A program made the position numbers and the translations under genes. A stretch of DNA of 64,000 bases from positions 62,001 through 126,000 of the forward strand of contig CAZUGO010000079.1 of assembly GCA_964619935.1 (NCBI GenBank), in the 5' to 3' direction. Below the pieces are notes generated by a model. That model searched no databases, had not been told where the DNA came from, and saw only the letters and a program-made list of their open reading frames with translations. This document shows positions 43,792-52,828 of this stretch, one piece after another (positions within the stretch are counted from its first letter, which is position 1; every line of letters starts with the position of its first letter). The stretch comes from CAZUGO01 sp964619935. GTDB taxonomy: Bacteria > Planctomycetota > Phycisphaerae > UBA1845 > CAIVHJ01.

Positions 43792-43802
43792 GCCGTGTGC
43801 GC

Positions 43803-43830
43803 TTGACACCCACCGCCCTTTAAATATAGG
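43803..43830 (+). promoter_or_regulatory. sigma70-type promoter before kinase gene
   Basis: TTGACA at 43803-43808, 16-base spacer, TATAGG at 43825-43830, in the 180-base gap before the kinase ATG. Confidence 0.5.
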
Positions 43831-43970
43831 ACCGTGGATGTCTTGTTTGTCGTTTTCGATATTGGTCTTGCATAATCCGGCCGCAGTCTCGAAGATAAGG
43901 GTCATCGTCAGGCCCGGCGGCAAGTCCCGGCGGGGTTACGGAATTTCCAAGCGAGCCTGAGAGCTTCGCC

Positions 43971-46730
43971 ATGCCAGAGCAAATTTGCCCGTCTTGTTCT
44001 TCGGCGACCACAGCAGCAGAGGGTCATTCGGCCCTGTGTCCGTCGTGCGGCTTCAGTTTCAGCGGTCCTGACGGGGACAGTTTTGCCGACCTGCCCTGCG
44101 ACGCCGACTTTCTCGTGAGCGAGATTCGCGAAGCGTTTGATTCGGTGGACGAGAACCGCGAGTCCGTGGGCGCAGCGGGGGTGGGCGCTTCGGAGCTGAC
44201 CACGAGTGCCCGCCTGGGTGACTTCGAGATTCTGCGTCCCATCGGGCACGGCGGCATGGGCATTGTGTATCGCGCTCGGCAGTTGTCGCTGGGCCGCGAG
44301 GTGGCCTTGAAGGTGCTGCCGGCCATTGCCCGCTATCGGCGCACGGCGGTGCGTCGCTTCCGAACCGAGGCTCGGGCAATCGCCCGCGTGAATCATCCGA
44401 ACGTCGTGCCGGTGTATGCCGAGGGCGAGCAGGACGGCCACTTGTACTTTGCCATGGAGTTGGTTAACGGCGTGGGCCTGGATTGGGCCATCCGCAAACA
44501 GCCGGAGCTGCTGTCCTCCAGGAATGGCTTGGCTGCTTTGAGCGCGCGCAATGGGCAGCGGCAGGCGGCGCCGGAAGGTCCGCTGAACGGCAAGGCGCTG
44601 ACCAGTGCGGGGCTCTGGAGCCTCCAGGACTACCGTCATATCGCCATGATGCTGGCCTGCGTGGCCGATGGGCTGTCCCACGCCCACGACTCCGGCGTGA
44701 TTCACCGCGACATCAAGCCGCATAACATCTTGCTGGGAACCGACGGGCGCTTGCGGATTACCGACTTCGGGCTGGCCCACCTGGCCACCGAGCCGCACGT
44801 CACCACCTCGGGCGAGATCATGGGCACGCCCGCCTACCTGTCTCCGGAGCAGGCCCGCGGCGACAACCGCAAGATCACGCCGCACACCGACATTTATGGT
44901 CTGGGGGCGACTCTGTACGAGCTGCTCACCGGGCGGCCGCCTTTTGCGGGCAAGTCGCGCGACCAGGTGCTGCGGGCCATCTGCGACTCGGATCCAATTG
45001 ATCCGCGCAAGATCAACCCGCAGGTGCCGCGCGATCTGGAGACCATCTGCTTGCGGGCCATTGAGAAGAGCCCTGGGCGGCGTCACGCCACCGCCGCCGA
45101 GTTGGCTGAAGATCTGCGGCGGTTTTCCCAGGGGCGGGCGATCCTCAGCCGCCCGCGCAGCCTGTTCGATCGGGCCTGCCGCACCATCGCCCGGCACCGC
45201 TCCCGGGCGGCGGTTCTGGCCGTGACCTTGACGGTTCTGGCGTTGGCCGGTGGGCTGCTGGTCACCGTGGCGGCCTTCCGCCACCGCGAAGCGAATCAAC
45301 TGTTGAAGAATGCCTACGAGCAACTGGCGTATCGTGATTATCGGTCGCCCGAGGCGCTGACCAACCTGGAACAGGCCGAGGCCTTGGATGCCGATCCAAT
45401 CCGCCTGGGCGTGGTGCGGGCATTGGCGGATCTGGGGGCCGATCGTGCGGGCGATGCCATCCCCCGGCTGGAAGCCGTCTTGGCGCTCGACCCCCAGCGC
45501 CGCGAGGCCCAATATCTGCTGGCTTGGGCCCAGTGGCGCATCCAGGCCTACGAGCAATCGCGACGCACCTTGGATCAGGCCGATCAAGCCGGCGGTCCGA
45601 GCACCCCGCCAGAGTGGTTCTTCCGAGGGCTGGCCGCTCATTTTGATCGCCCGGATCTGGCCATCCAATCCTATCGCCAGGCCAACGACCTGCGGGCCCA
45701 GGACGACGAATTCTATCCGCAGGCGGTATTGCACTGGGCGCGGTGTTGCAATCAACAGATGTATGCCACGCGCAGCGTGCGGACCTTTACGGCGGCCCAC
45801 GATACCTTAAAACAGCTGATTGACCACCGTCACTATGGTGCCTATGCCTATTACCTGCTGTCGATCACCCACCGCCTGGCGGGTGACATCTACGGCGAGC
45901 AGGGCGACACCGATCGCCAGACGGAGCACTACCACGAGGCGTTGCACTGGTCACGCGAAGGCCGGGCCACGGATCCCGCCGACGATCGTCCGGTAACCGC
46001 CGAGGCCGAGTGCCTGGAGCGGCTGGGTCAATACGACGAAGCCCTGGCCGCCCGAACCCAGGCGATCGATTTACCGGCAACGCCGCGGCAACAATGCGAG
46101 GGATATCACTACCGCTGGCGGCTGCACTATTGGAAAGGGGACTTGGAGGACGCTCTGCAGGACATTCGGGCGCATGGTGCCTGCATGCCTGAGAACATGC
46201 ACTACGCCCACGTCTACCCGGCGCTGGTGTACGCGGAACTGGGCAACATCACGGCCGCCGTTTCGGAGGCCTGGTTGCTGGTGAACCACGCACCGGAGGA
46301 TCCCCAGGCGGTGTTGTGGGCCGCGACCCTGCTGCGGCTGCTGAATCGGCCGGCAGATGCCGACGACCTGCTGGAGCAACGTGTGGCCGACGTCGTTTTC
46401 TCGGAAGGCCTGGTGCCACCGCAGACCGAGGCGTGGGTCGAGGCGTTGTACTACTACAGCAAGAACGGCCAGGGTCTGGACGCCCTGCTGGAGCAGGCAC
46501 AGCGATTCGAGGCTCCGCAGAAGCTGCGGGCGGAGGCCCTGTTCCATGCCGGCGTTCTGGCGCTGTCCCGTGGCGACCGGGAGCAGGCCTCGCGCTTCTT
46601 CCATGACGCCTATTACTCGTTCGACGGCGAGTTGAGGTATACGTTCCACGCCAAGATCCTCTACGAGAAGATGTTGGCGAATCCTGGTTGGCCCGCTTGG
46701 ATTACTTCCATTGATGGATCAGGAGATTAG
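43971..46730 (+). CDS. Ser/Thr protein kinase with zinc ribbon, membrane helix and TPR repeats
   Basis: 919 aa. N-terminal zinc ribbon (CPSC at 6-9 and CPSC at 23-26), then a Hanks-type kinase: IGHGGMGIVY loop at 91-100, Lys114 (VALKVL), HRDIKPHN (Asp247), DFG 265-267, GTPAYLSPEQAR. There is an unusual insertion of about 40 residues before the catalytic loop (about 178-215). A membrane helix at about 408-431 (AAVLAVTLTVLALAGGLLV) is followed by a long TPR-rich region thought to face outward. ATG 43971. Paired with the upstream sigma gene, mirroring the pair at 40059-42758. The next gene begins 30 bases on. Confidence 0.93.
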   Translation: MPEQICPSCSSATTAAEGHSALCPSCGFSFSGPDGDSFADLPCDADFLVSEIREAFDSVDENRESVGAAGVGASELTTSARLGDFEILRPIGHGGMGIVYRARQLSLGREVALKVLPAIARYRRTAVRRFRTEARAIARVNHPNVVPVYAEGEQDGHLYFAMELVNGVGLDWAIRKQPELLSSRNGLAALSARNGQRQAAPEGPLNGKALTSAGLWSLQDYRHIAMMLACVADGLSHAHDSGVIHRDIKPHNILLGTDGRLRITDFGLAHLATEPHVTTSGEIMGTPAYLSPEQARGDNRKITPHTDIYGLGATLYELLTGRPPFAGKSRDQVLRAICDSDPIDPRKINPQVPRDLETICLRAIEKSPGRRHATAAELAEDLRRFSQGRAILSRPRSLFDRACRTIARHRSRAAVLAVTLTVLALAGGLLVTVAAFRHREANQLLKNAYEQLAYRDYRSPEALTNLEQAEALDADPIRLGVVRALADLGADRAGDAIPRLEAVLALDPQRREAQYLLAWAQWRIQAYEQSRRTLDQADQAGGPSTPPEWFFRGLAAHFDRPDLAIQSYRQANDLRAQDDEFYPQAVLHWARCCNQQMYATRSVRTFTAAHDTLKQLIDHRHYGAYAYYLLSITHRLAGDIYGEQGDTDRQTEHYHEALHWSREGRATDPADDRPVTAEAECLERLGQYDEALAARTQAIDLPATPRQQCEGYHYRWRLHYWKGDLEDALQDIRAHGACMPENMHYAHVYPALVYAELGNITAAVSEAWLLVNHAPEDPQAVLWAATLLRLLNRPADADDLLEQRVADVVFSEGLVPPQTEAWVEALYYYSKNGQGLDALLEQAQRFEAPQKLRAEALFHAGVLALSRGDREQASRFFHDAYYSFDGELRYTFHAKILYEKMLANPGWPAWITSIDGSGD

Positions 46731-46760
46731 CCAGCGGACGGCTGCGCGTGGAGAAGCACC

Positions 46761-48074
46761 ATGAGTGTCCGACATCGAACCCCATTCAGGCAGCTCGCTG
46801 CTGCGTGCGGCCTCATCGCTGTGTTCGGGGCCTTGCACCAGGCGCTGGCGACCGTTCCCGTGAACCCGCTGCCGCCGCCATACTATTCCTTTGATCTGAC
46901 GTCACCGTCGGTTGAAGGCGGCGTGGTTCCGGCCAGCGCCATTCTGGAGTTCAACCTGCCGTCGCCGCTGATCGGATTCAAGTCGTCCGAGTTGGGCCTG
47001 GTCCTGCCGCTGGACGATCTGGACGCCTTGTCGGGCGATCATGTCGGCGTGCCGTCCGATGTTCCCTTCGCGGTGCTGTTTTCTCTCGATCGCGATTCCG
47101 GCGGGCTGGCCGTGCCGGACCCGACCCTGGTGCTACTGGGGCTGCCGTACAACGCCACCGATCAGGCGCTTCGCGGGCATCAAGCCGGCGACCAGTTCAT
47201 GTCGCTGGAGTTGTACACACTCCAGGGCGACCGCATCGTACCGGACCAGGTGACCCCCAACAACATCCTGGTCCGCAACAACTATGACGAAGGTGGCACC
47301 GACTTCGCGGCGGTCCCGCGGACCAGCGCCCATACGGTCATCCGCCGGCAGGTTCAGGACCGCATCGACGCATCGGCCGATCTGGAGAATGGAAACACCT
47401 ACTATTCCGCAACCGCAACGTCGCCGTCATTGGCGGTGCTCAACCCAGTCGGCACGCCCAGCGGCGCGGACATCTTCTACACCTGTATGCGCTGCAATCG
47501 CCAGACGCCCCCCCAGCTCTTGGATCAAGGTTCGGAGGTTCACCGCTGGGGTGTCGGCCTGTACGCCTCCTTCGCCCAGTTGGGACTTCAGGCCGCCGAT
47601 GACATCGACGCCTTGATGGTATTCGACCGCGAAGCAGATGGTGTGTTCAATCACGCCGACTTGGTGCTGTTCTCATTGGCCCCGGGATCCCCGACGCTGA
47701 ATGATGGTCTGGGGATCTTGTCGCCGGCGCCAGCGGCCCACGTGCTGGGGGTGACCCCCGGCGGTGCGCCGACGGTGTTCATTGCGGCTGAGCAACTCGG
47801 TCTGGGAACCCCCGGCGACAATGTGGATGCCCTGGAGTTGCTGTTGTGCGAAGATTCCGTGAGTTGTGCCCAACAGCATGCCATCCAGGAACAGGAACTG
47901 CAGTGCATCGGGGATCTCAACGATGACGGGCTGGTCAACGGCTCGGACCTGGCCGTGTTGTTGGGTTCATGGGGCCCGTGTCCGCCACCCTGCGCCTCGG
48001 ACCTGACCGGCGACGGCCTGGTTCTGGCGGACGATCTGGCAGCGTTGCTGGGGGCCTGGGGAATATGTCCGTGA
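46761..48074 (+). CDS. secreted protein with C-terminal dockerin-like repeats
   Basis: 437 aa. Signal peptide LAAACGLIAVFGALHQALA; the body is beta-rich with no family I recognise. The last 60 residues hold two dockerin-type Ca2+ loops, GDLNDDGLVNGSDLAVLLGS and SDLTGDGLVLADDLAALLGA, each followed by WG. Such tails are common in planctomycete exported proteins and may serve surface attachment or sorting rather than cellulosome assembly. It starts 30 bases after the kinase gene, so it may be part of that operon. Its stop directly abuts the stop of the convergent VWA gene with no spacer. Confidence 0.82.
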   Translation: MSVRHRTPFRQLAAACGLIAVFGALHQALATVPVNPLPPPYYSFDLTSPSVEGGVVPASAILEFNLPSPLIGFKSSELGLVLPLDDLDALSGDHVGVPSDVPFAVLFSLDRDSGGLAVPDPTLVLLGLPYNATDQALRGHQAGDQFMSLELYTLQGDRIVPDQVTPNNILVRNNYDEGGTDFAAVPRTSAHTVIRRQVQDRIDASADLENGNTYYSATATSPSLAVLNPVGTPSGADIFYTCMRCNRQTPPQLLDQGSEVHRWGVGLYASFAQLGLQAADDIDALMVFDREADGVFNHADLVLFSLAPGSPTLNDGLGILSPAPAAHVLGVTPGGAPTVFIAAEQLGLGTPGDNVDALELLLCEDSVSCAQQHAIQEQELQCIGDLNDDGLVNGSDLAVLLGSWGPCPPPCASDLTGDGLVLADDLAALLGAWGICP

Positions 48075-49775
48075 TCATCCGATCAGCGTCCGCCGCCGTT
48101 TGAGATAATCCCACACCACGTAGCGATCCAGGTCCTGACCGCCGACGAAGAAGACCCGCCCGCGGGTCTGCTCGGCCAGGCGGTGGGCAAACTGGACATC
48201 TTCGCGAGACTGCGACCCACTGGACAGCAAGAATACATTGATGGTGATGCCCTGCTCCAGGCAGCGGGCTCCCTCGCGCAGGGTGATCTGCTCGGTCCTG
48301 CGATCCGGCGGGTACAGCAGGTACAGCCATGGCCCTTCGAAGTGGGCGGTGGGCATGCCGTCGGTGATCAAGATAATCTGCCGATTGGGGGTATCCTGGA
48401 CCTGGAGCAATTGCCGCGCCAGCGCCAGCCCCCGTTGGATGTTGGTAAAGTGCGGGTGGATGTCCATCTCGGTGACGTTGACGTCGCTCATGTCGACCTT
48501 GAGCCGCACCACCGGGTGATGCACGGTCACCGGTTTCGGCAGCAGCTCGGGGATCTCCGAGATGTGTCGCCTTTTGGGCAGGGTGAAGATCTCGACGAAG
48601 TCCACGAAATCGCCGGGGTATTCCGAGCGAATCAACCCGTGCAGTGCCAGCGCCATGCGTTTGACGTCGACGTACAGGCCGTTCCAGCGCATCGATCCGC
48701 TCATGTCCATGCACACCACGGTGGCGCACTTGGGATTGTTGCGGGTCAGGTGAACCTGGATGTCGCGGGTGTGCAATTGGATCGGCAGTCCCGGTCCCGA
48801 GCGGGCCATAGCGTTCACCAGGGAGGCGGTGACGTCCATGTTGGCGAGCGAATCTCCGAATTCGTACGGCTTGGTCTGCTGGAGTTCCACGGCGCCGTCG
48901 CCGTTGATGGTCAGCGTGTGCCGGCCGCTGCGCGAAGCCTGCAGATCGGCGAAGATACGGTCCAGCAGCTTCCCCTGGAACAGCCTGAACGCCTTGGGGG
49001 TCAGGCTGAGGCGCTTGCCGTCGCGCCGCAAACCCTGTTCGGCGGCCAAGTGTTCGAGCAGCTGCCGGACCTGGGCACGCAGGCCTTCGAGTTCGCCGAG
49101 TTGCTCGCGATCGATGAAGCGACCCAGGGCATCCAGGTCGATCAGGTAGATCTTGGCGCTCTTGGCCGCCTTTCTGAGTTGTTCGATCAAACGATCGATG
49201 GTTTCGAGTTCCTCCTTGAGTTCAAGCGCCTGGGCGATGGTCAGCGCCTCGCGGCCGCTGAAGTCGTAGGCCGCGGCGAGCGCCTCGATTTCATACTTGT
49301 TGCCGAGGTGCTCGCTCACGGTCACCAGTTGGCGGGCGAAGGCGCCGCGCTGGTCCTGGCGATACCACAAGCGCTCGAGGTCGGCGATCTGCTCTTCGCG
49401 GATCGCCTGGTCGAAACGCCGTCGCTGGTTCTCAGGCGGTCGGGCCTGTCGGGCGGCATCGCGAAACGCCAGCGAAGCCCGCTCCTGGACGGTATCGGTT
49501 TCGTAGCGCTGCAGGATCTTGTGCTTGCGTTGCAGCAGCATGGCGATGAGGCTGTTCAAGCTGGGCCCCAGGCCCTGGATTTGCGCCGGATCGAGTTCGA
49601 CGGCGTCGGCCAGTTCCTCTTCGCTGAATCGGTCCAACGTACCGTAGGTCAGCAGGTGCTCGAACGCCGGTGAGACCAGGTCCGGCGGCGCCTGGGCCGG
49701 CATGGGAAACCGCTGCGGGTCGTACCCCAGATAGGTGTGGATGATCCCGCCGTGGCGGCGAGGGTCGGATGTCAT
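48075..49775 (-). CDS. VWA-domain protein partner of MoxR-type ATPase
   Basis: 566 aa. Long helical N-terminal part, then a von Willebrand factor A domain with MIDAS motif CMDMSGSMRWNG, the Thr-containing segment and ILITDGMPTAHF near the end. Such VWA proteins act with AAA+ ATPases of the magnesium-chelatase/MoxR group as metal-dependent chaperones or insertases. ATG 49775 is chosen as the first start after the neighbouring gene's stop; the ribosome site is weak. It follows the ATPase gene by 16 bases in the same operon. Specific target unknown. Confidence 0.85.
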   Translation of the reverse strand: MTSDPRRHGGIIHTYLGYDPQRFPMPAQAPPDLVSPAFEHLLTYGTLDRFSEEELADAVELDPAQIQGLGPSLNSLIAMLLQRKHKILQRYETDTVQERASLAFRDAARQARPPENQRRRFDQAIREEQIADLERLWYRQDQRGAFARQLVTVSEHLGNKYEIEALAAAYDFSGREALTIAQALELKEELETIDRLIEQLRKAAKSAKIYLIDLDALGRFIDREQLGELEGLRAQVRQLLEHLAAEQGLRRDGKRLSLTPKAFRLFQGKLLDRIFADLQASRSGRHTLTINGDGAVELQQTKPYEFGDSLANMDVTASLVNAMARSGPGLPIQLHTRDIQVHLTRNNPKCATVVCMDMSGSMRWNGLYVDVKRMALALHGLIRSEYPGDFVDFVEIFTLPKRRHISEIPELLPKPVTVHHPVVRLKVDMSDVNVTEMDIHPHFTNIQRGLALARQLLQVQDTPNRQIILITDGMPTAHFEGPWLYLLYPPDRRTEQITLREGARCLEQGITINVFLLSSGSQSREDVQFAHRLAEQTRGRVFFVGGQDLDRYVVWDYLKRRRTLIG

Positions 49776-49791
49776 TGGCCGGTGCTCACGT

Positions 49792-51204
49792 CTAGGGTTC
49801 GTAGGTGATCCGTCCGTGCCGCGAGGCCCTTGAGATGCGCTCGTGGGCATGCAGGCCCGCCAGGACAAACTCGACACAGGCGGCGCGCATGGCGGGGTCC
49901 TCCGAGACATTGATTTCGAAGGCCTTGTTCCAGGCCGGCGGCACCCGGGACAACCGCTCGGCGTAGTGGGCCGACGGCAGCAGGTCGCCGACCTCGATCT
50001 TCACGCCCTTGGCAAACACGTCGGCGATGTCATCGAGCCCATGACGATCGGCGTACTCGTCGAACACCACCTTGATCGCCGCGACCATCAGGGCCTCGAT
50101 GACCTGCTGTTCGGTCATCTGGTGGCTGCTCATGAGGTCCAGCTCCAGCTTGCCGATCGACGAGGACACGATGTGGGCCAGGTCACTGATCCGGGGGACC
50201 GCATGCGCTTCGCCCAACACCGCAGCCCGCCGTCGGGCGCTGGCCACCAGGGTTCGGTAGTTGGCGATGGAAAAGCGGGCGCTGACGCCCGACTGGCGGT
50301 CGATGAATTCGCACTTGCGGGCCTCGATGGTGACCTGCTCGCAAATCTGCTTCATGAATAACGGCACGCGCACCGCAAACGGTCCGCCCGGGTCCAGCCC
50401 GGATTCCTGGTCCATGATGGCGATGCCGAGGTCACGGTCACGCGGATAGTGGGTGCGAATGATCGAACCGATGCGATCCTTGAGCTGGGGAATGACCTTG
50501 CCGCTGCGATTGTAGGTCGCCGGGTTCGCCGAAAACAGAATCACGAGGTCCAGATCGAACCGGATGGGGAAGCCGCGAATCTGGACGTCGCGCTCCTCCA
50601 GAATGTTGAACAAACCCACCTGCACCAGCTCGTCCAGTTCGGGGACCTCATTCATGGCGAACAAACCGCGGTTCATCCGCGGAATCAGCCCGAAGTGCAG
50701 GGCGCTCTCGGCGCTCATGCTGGTTCCGCCAGCCAGCTTCGCCGGGTCGATTTCGCCGATGATGTCCGCGAACTTGGTGCCGGGAGCCAGTCGCTCGGCG
50801 TAGCGCTGTTCGCGGGGCCACCAGGCGATCGGCGTGCGGTCGCCCTCCATCTCGATCAGGGTCCGGGCCTGCTGGCTGATGGGATGGGACGGATCGTCAT
50901 GCAGCTCGCTGCCGGCGACGTAGGGGATCTCGGGATCCAGCAGATCGATCAGCCCGCGCATCAAACGGCTCTTGGCCTGGCCCTTCTCGCCGAGAAACAG
51001 CAGGTCGTGCCTGGCCAGCAGGGCCATGCACAACTCCGGAATCACGGTGTCGTCGTAGCCGAGGATCCCCGGGAACAACGGCCGCCGTTCGGTCAAGGCG
51101 GCCAGCAGGTTGTCATGCAGCTCCTGTTTGACCGTCTTGGGTCGCCAGCCGCTGGCCAGCAGTTCGCCCAGGGTCGCCGGTTTGGATTCGAGGGTTCGAT
51201 TCAT
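49792..51204 (-). CDS. AAA+ ATPase of the magnesium-chelatase/MoxR type
   Basis: 470 aa. Walker A is LFLGEKGQAKSRLMRG (GxxGxxKS). The Walker B-like strand is RGLFAMNEVPELDELVQVGL, with Asn in the usual Asp position. Sensor 1 is in VILFSANPATYNRSGKV and the arginine-finger region is in LKDRIGSIIRTHYP. Conserved helical C-terminal part. ATG 51204 is chosen because homology begins soon after. The VWA partner lies directly downstream, an arrangement typical of ATPase/VWA pairs that remodel or metallate a target enzyme. Confidence 0.87.
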   Translation of the reverse strand: MNRTLESKPATLGELLASGWRPKTVKQELHDNLLAALTERRPLFPGILGYDDTVIPELCMALLARHDLLFLGEKGQAKSRLMRGLIDLLDPEIPYVAGSELHDDPSHPISQQARTLIEMEGDRTPIAWWPREQRYAERLAPGTKFADIIGEIDPAKLAGGTSMSAESALHFGLIPRMNRGLFAMNEVPELDELVQVGLFNILEERDVQIRGFPIRFDLDLVILFSANPATYNRSGKVIPQLKDRIGSIIRTHYPRDRDLGIAIMDQESGLDPGGPFAVRVPLFMKQICEQVTIEARKCEFIDRQSGVSARFSIANYRTLVASARRRAAVLGEAHAVPRISDLAHIVSSSIGKLELDLMSSHQMTEQQVIEALMVAAIKVVFDEYADRHGLDDIADVFAKGVKIEVGDLLPSAHYAERLSRVPPAWNKAFEINVSEDPAMRAACVEFVLAGLHAHERISRASRHGRITYEP

Positions 51205-51309
51205 CGGGTGGTGGTCACTGTGTTGCGGGTGTCGCCGGCCGGGATACATTTCCTATTATAATGCGGCGGCACACCGCCGGCCGAAATGGTCCAGCCGCCG
51301 GCGCTCTAA

Positions 51310-52287
51310 TTACGCCGGGCTGTGCGGCACCTCGGGAAACAGCCGGCGCAACGCCTGATCGAGGTCGCCGGACACGGCGACCTTCAGGGCCCCGAGGTTC
51401 TCCTGGAGTTGCTCCAGGCGGGTGGCACCCAGGATGACGCTGGACACCTGGGGCTGGGCGGCGACCCAGGCCAGCGCCAGTTGGGCCCGCGAGCACCCCA
51501 GGCGATCGGCATGGTCTTTGAACTCGCGAACGCGCTTGAGGTTAGCCTCGTTGAAGCGACCCTCACGCAGCCATTCCTCGCGGTCCATGCGCGATCCGCG
51601 GTTCATCCCCCCGTCGTATTTCCCGGTGAGGATGCCCATCGCCAGCGGACTCCAGCAGACCACGCCCATGCCGGCGGCCTCGACCGCCGGGCGAACGTTG
51701 CTTTCGAACCGGCTGCGCTCCAGCAGGCTGTACTGCGGCTGCTCCACCTGCGGGGCGTACCAGCCGCCCCGGTGGCACCGGGTCTGGACCTCCGTCAACT
51801 GGCGGCCGCTCCACTCGCTGGTCCCCCAGTACAGCACCTTGCCCTGGTGCACCAGGTCATCCATGGCCCGGACGGTTTCCTCGAGCGGGGTGTGCTCGTC
51901 ATAGCGGTGGCAGAAGTACAGATCCAGATGGTCGGTGCCGATCCGCCGCAGGCTGCGCTCGATGGAGGCCATGATGTGCTTGCGCGACAGCCCGCGATCA
52001 TTGACCGCGTCGCTCATCGGGAAAAAGACCTTGCTGGAGATCAGCAGCTCGTGTCGCGGAAAGTCGCGAAACACGGCACCCATCACCTCTTCGCTGCGCC
52101 CGTTGGCATAGACGTCGGCGATATCGAAGAAGTTGATGCCGGCATCAAACGCGCTGGTGATCAGACCGCGCGCCGTGTCGTTGTCGGTAATCTGCTTGCC
52201 GAAGGTCAACCAGCCGCCCAGGGCAAACACGCTGACCCGCGTTCCACAGCGGCCCAGCGATCGATATGGCATTTCAGAATGGGACAT
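51310..52287 (-). CDS. aldo/keto reductase (Kv-beta-like)
   Basis: 325-aa NADPH-dependent oxidoreductase with the AKR (beta/alpha)8 fold of the voltage-gated potassium-channel beta-subunit-like group. Motifs: FFDIADVYANGRSEEVMG with catalytic Asp and Tyr, LLISSKVFF with Lys, YFCHRYDEHTPLEETV with His, then VVCWSPLAMGILTGKY and SSVILGATRLEQLQENL for cofactor binding. ATG 52287 fits the family start. Physiological substrate unknown. Confidence 0.92.
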   Translation of the reverse strand: MSHSEMPYRSLGRCGTRVSVFALGGWLTFGKQITDNDTARGLITSAFDAGINFFDIADVYANGRSEEVMGAVFRDFPRHELLISSKVFFPMSDAVNDRGLSRKHIMASIERSLRRIGTDHLDLYFCHRYDEHTPLEETVRAMDDLVHQGKVLYWGTSEWSGRQLTEVQTRCHRGGWYAPQVEQPQYSLLERSRFESNVRPAVEAAGMGVVCWSPLAMGILTGKYDGGMNRGSRMDREEWLREGRFNEANLKRVREFKDHADRLGCSRAQLALAWVAAQPQVSSVILGATRLEQLQENLGALKVAVSGDLDQALRRLFPEVPHSPA

Positions 52288-52395
52288 TGGAAGGGCTCCG
52301 TGTGACACCGCCGAATCGTCAATCGCCGGAGGGCATTATAAGGCCCCCGACGGGCGGCGGCGACCGATCCGCACGGTCTGCCCCGACACACGGGC

Positions 52396-52551
52396 TCAAG
52401 GCCGGGTCTTACGGCGGGGCTCGGAAGTTTCGCGTCGCAGCCCCCAGTAGAACAACAGCACCCACGAGACCAGCAACAGGGCGGCCATGGCCGCGAAGGG
52501 CAGCAGCAGCCAATACAACGGCACATCCTGCAATTGAATCAGGTCGGTCAT
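52396..52551 (-). CDS. small single-pass membrane protein
   Basis: 51 aa: MTDLIQLQDVPLYW, one membrane helix (LLLPFAAMAALLLVSWVLLF), then a basic tail. The ATG at 52551 is preceded by GAGGAG at ideal spacing, which is strong evidence for translation. No family recognised. It lies upstream of the aldo/keto reductase on the same strand with a gap of about 110 bases. Confidence 0.6.
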   Translation of the reverse strand: MTDLIQLQDVPLYWLLLPFAAMAALLLVSWVLLFYWGLRRETSEPRRKTRP

Positions 52552-52828
52552 GGTGCTCCTCTCTCCCTGGGTGGCCGCGGCCGCTACGGTCAGCGCCGGG
52601 TCTTCCCGGCGTTCAGGGGCTGTGGCGGTTGCCGTAAGCGGTTCCCTCTCATTCATCATAGCGCAGACCAGGCCGCCGAGCGGTCCGGGCGTCCCCATAA
52701 TGTGTGCGGCACCAGGGCTTGGGAGGTGTCGTGGGCGGTTTCTCGAACCCCCCTCCGGTGTGCTACGATGGTGAGCCGTCCGATAAGTGGTGCTGCGGCT
52801 TCGGTACGATGGGAGGGGAGGATTGTCG

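Noticed and set aside
49792..51204. Apparent loss of the Walker B Asp (AMNE) in the AAA+ ATPase
   Set aside because: As far as I recall, ATPases of this magnesium-chelatase-like subgroup commonly have NE at this position, so it is not evidence of inactivity.
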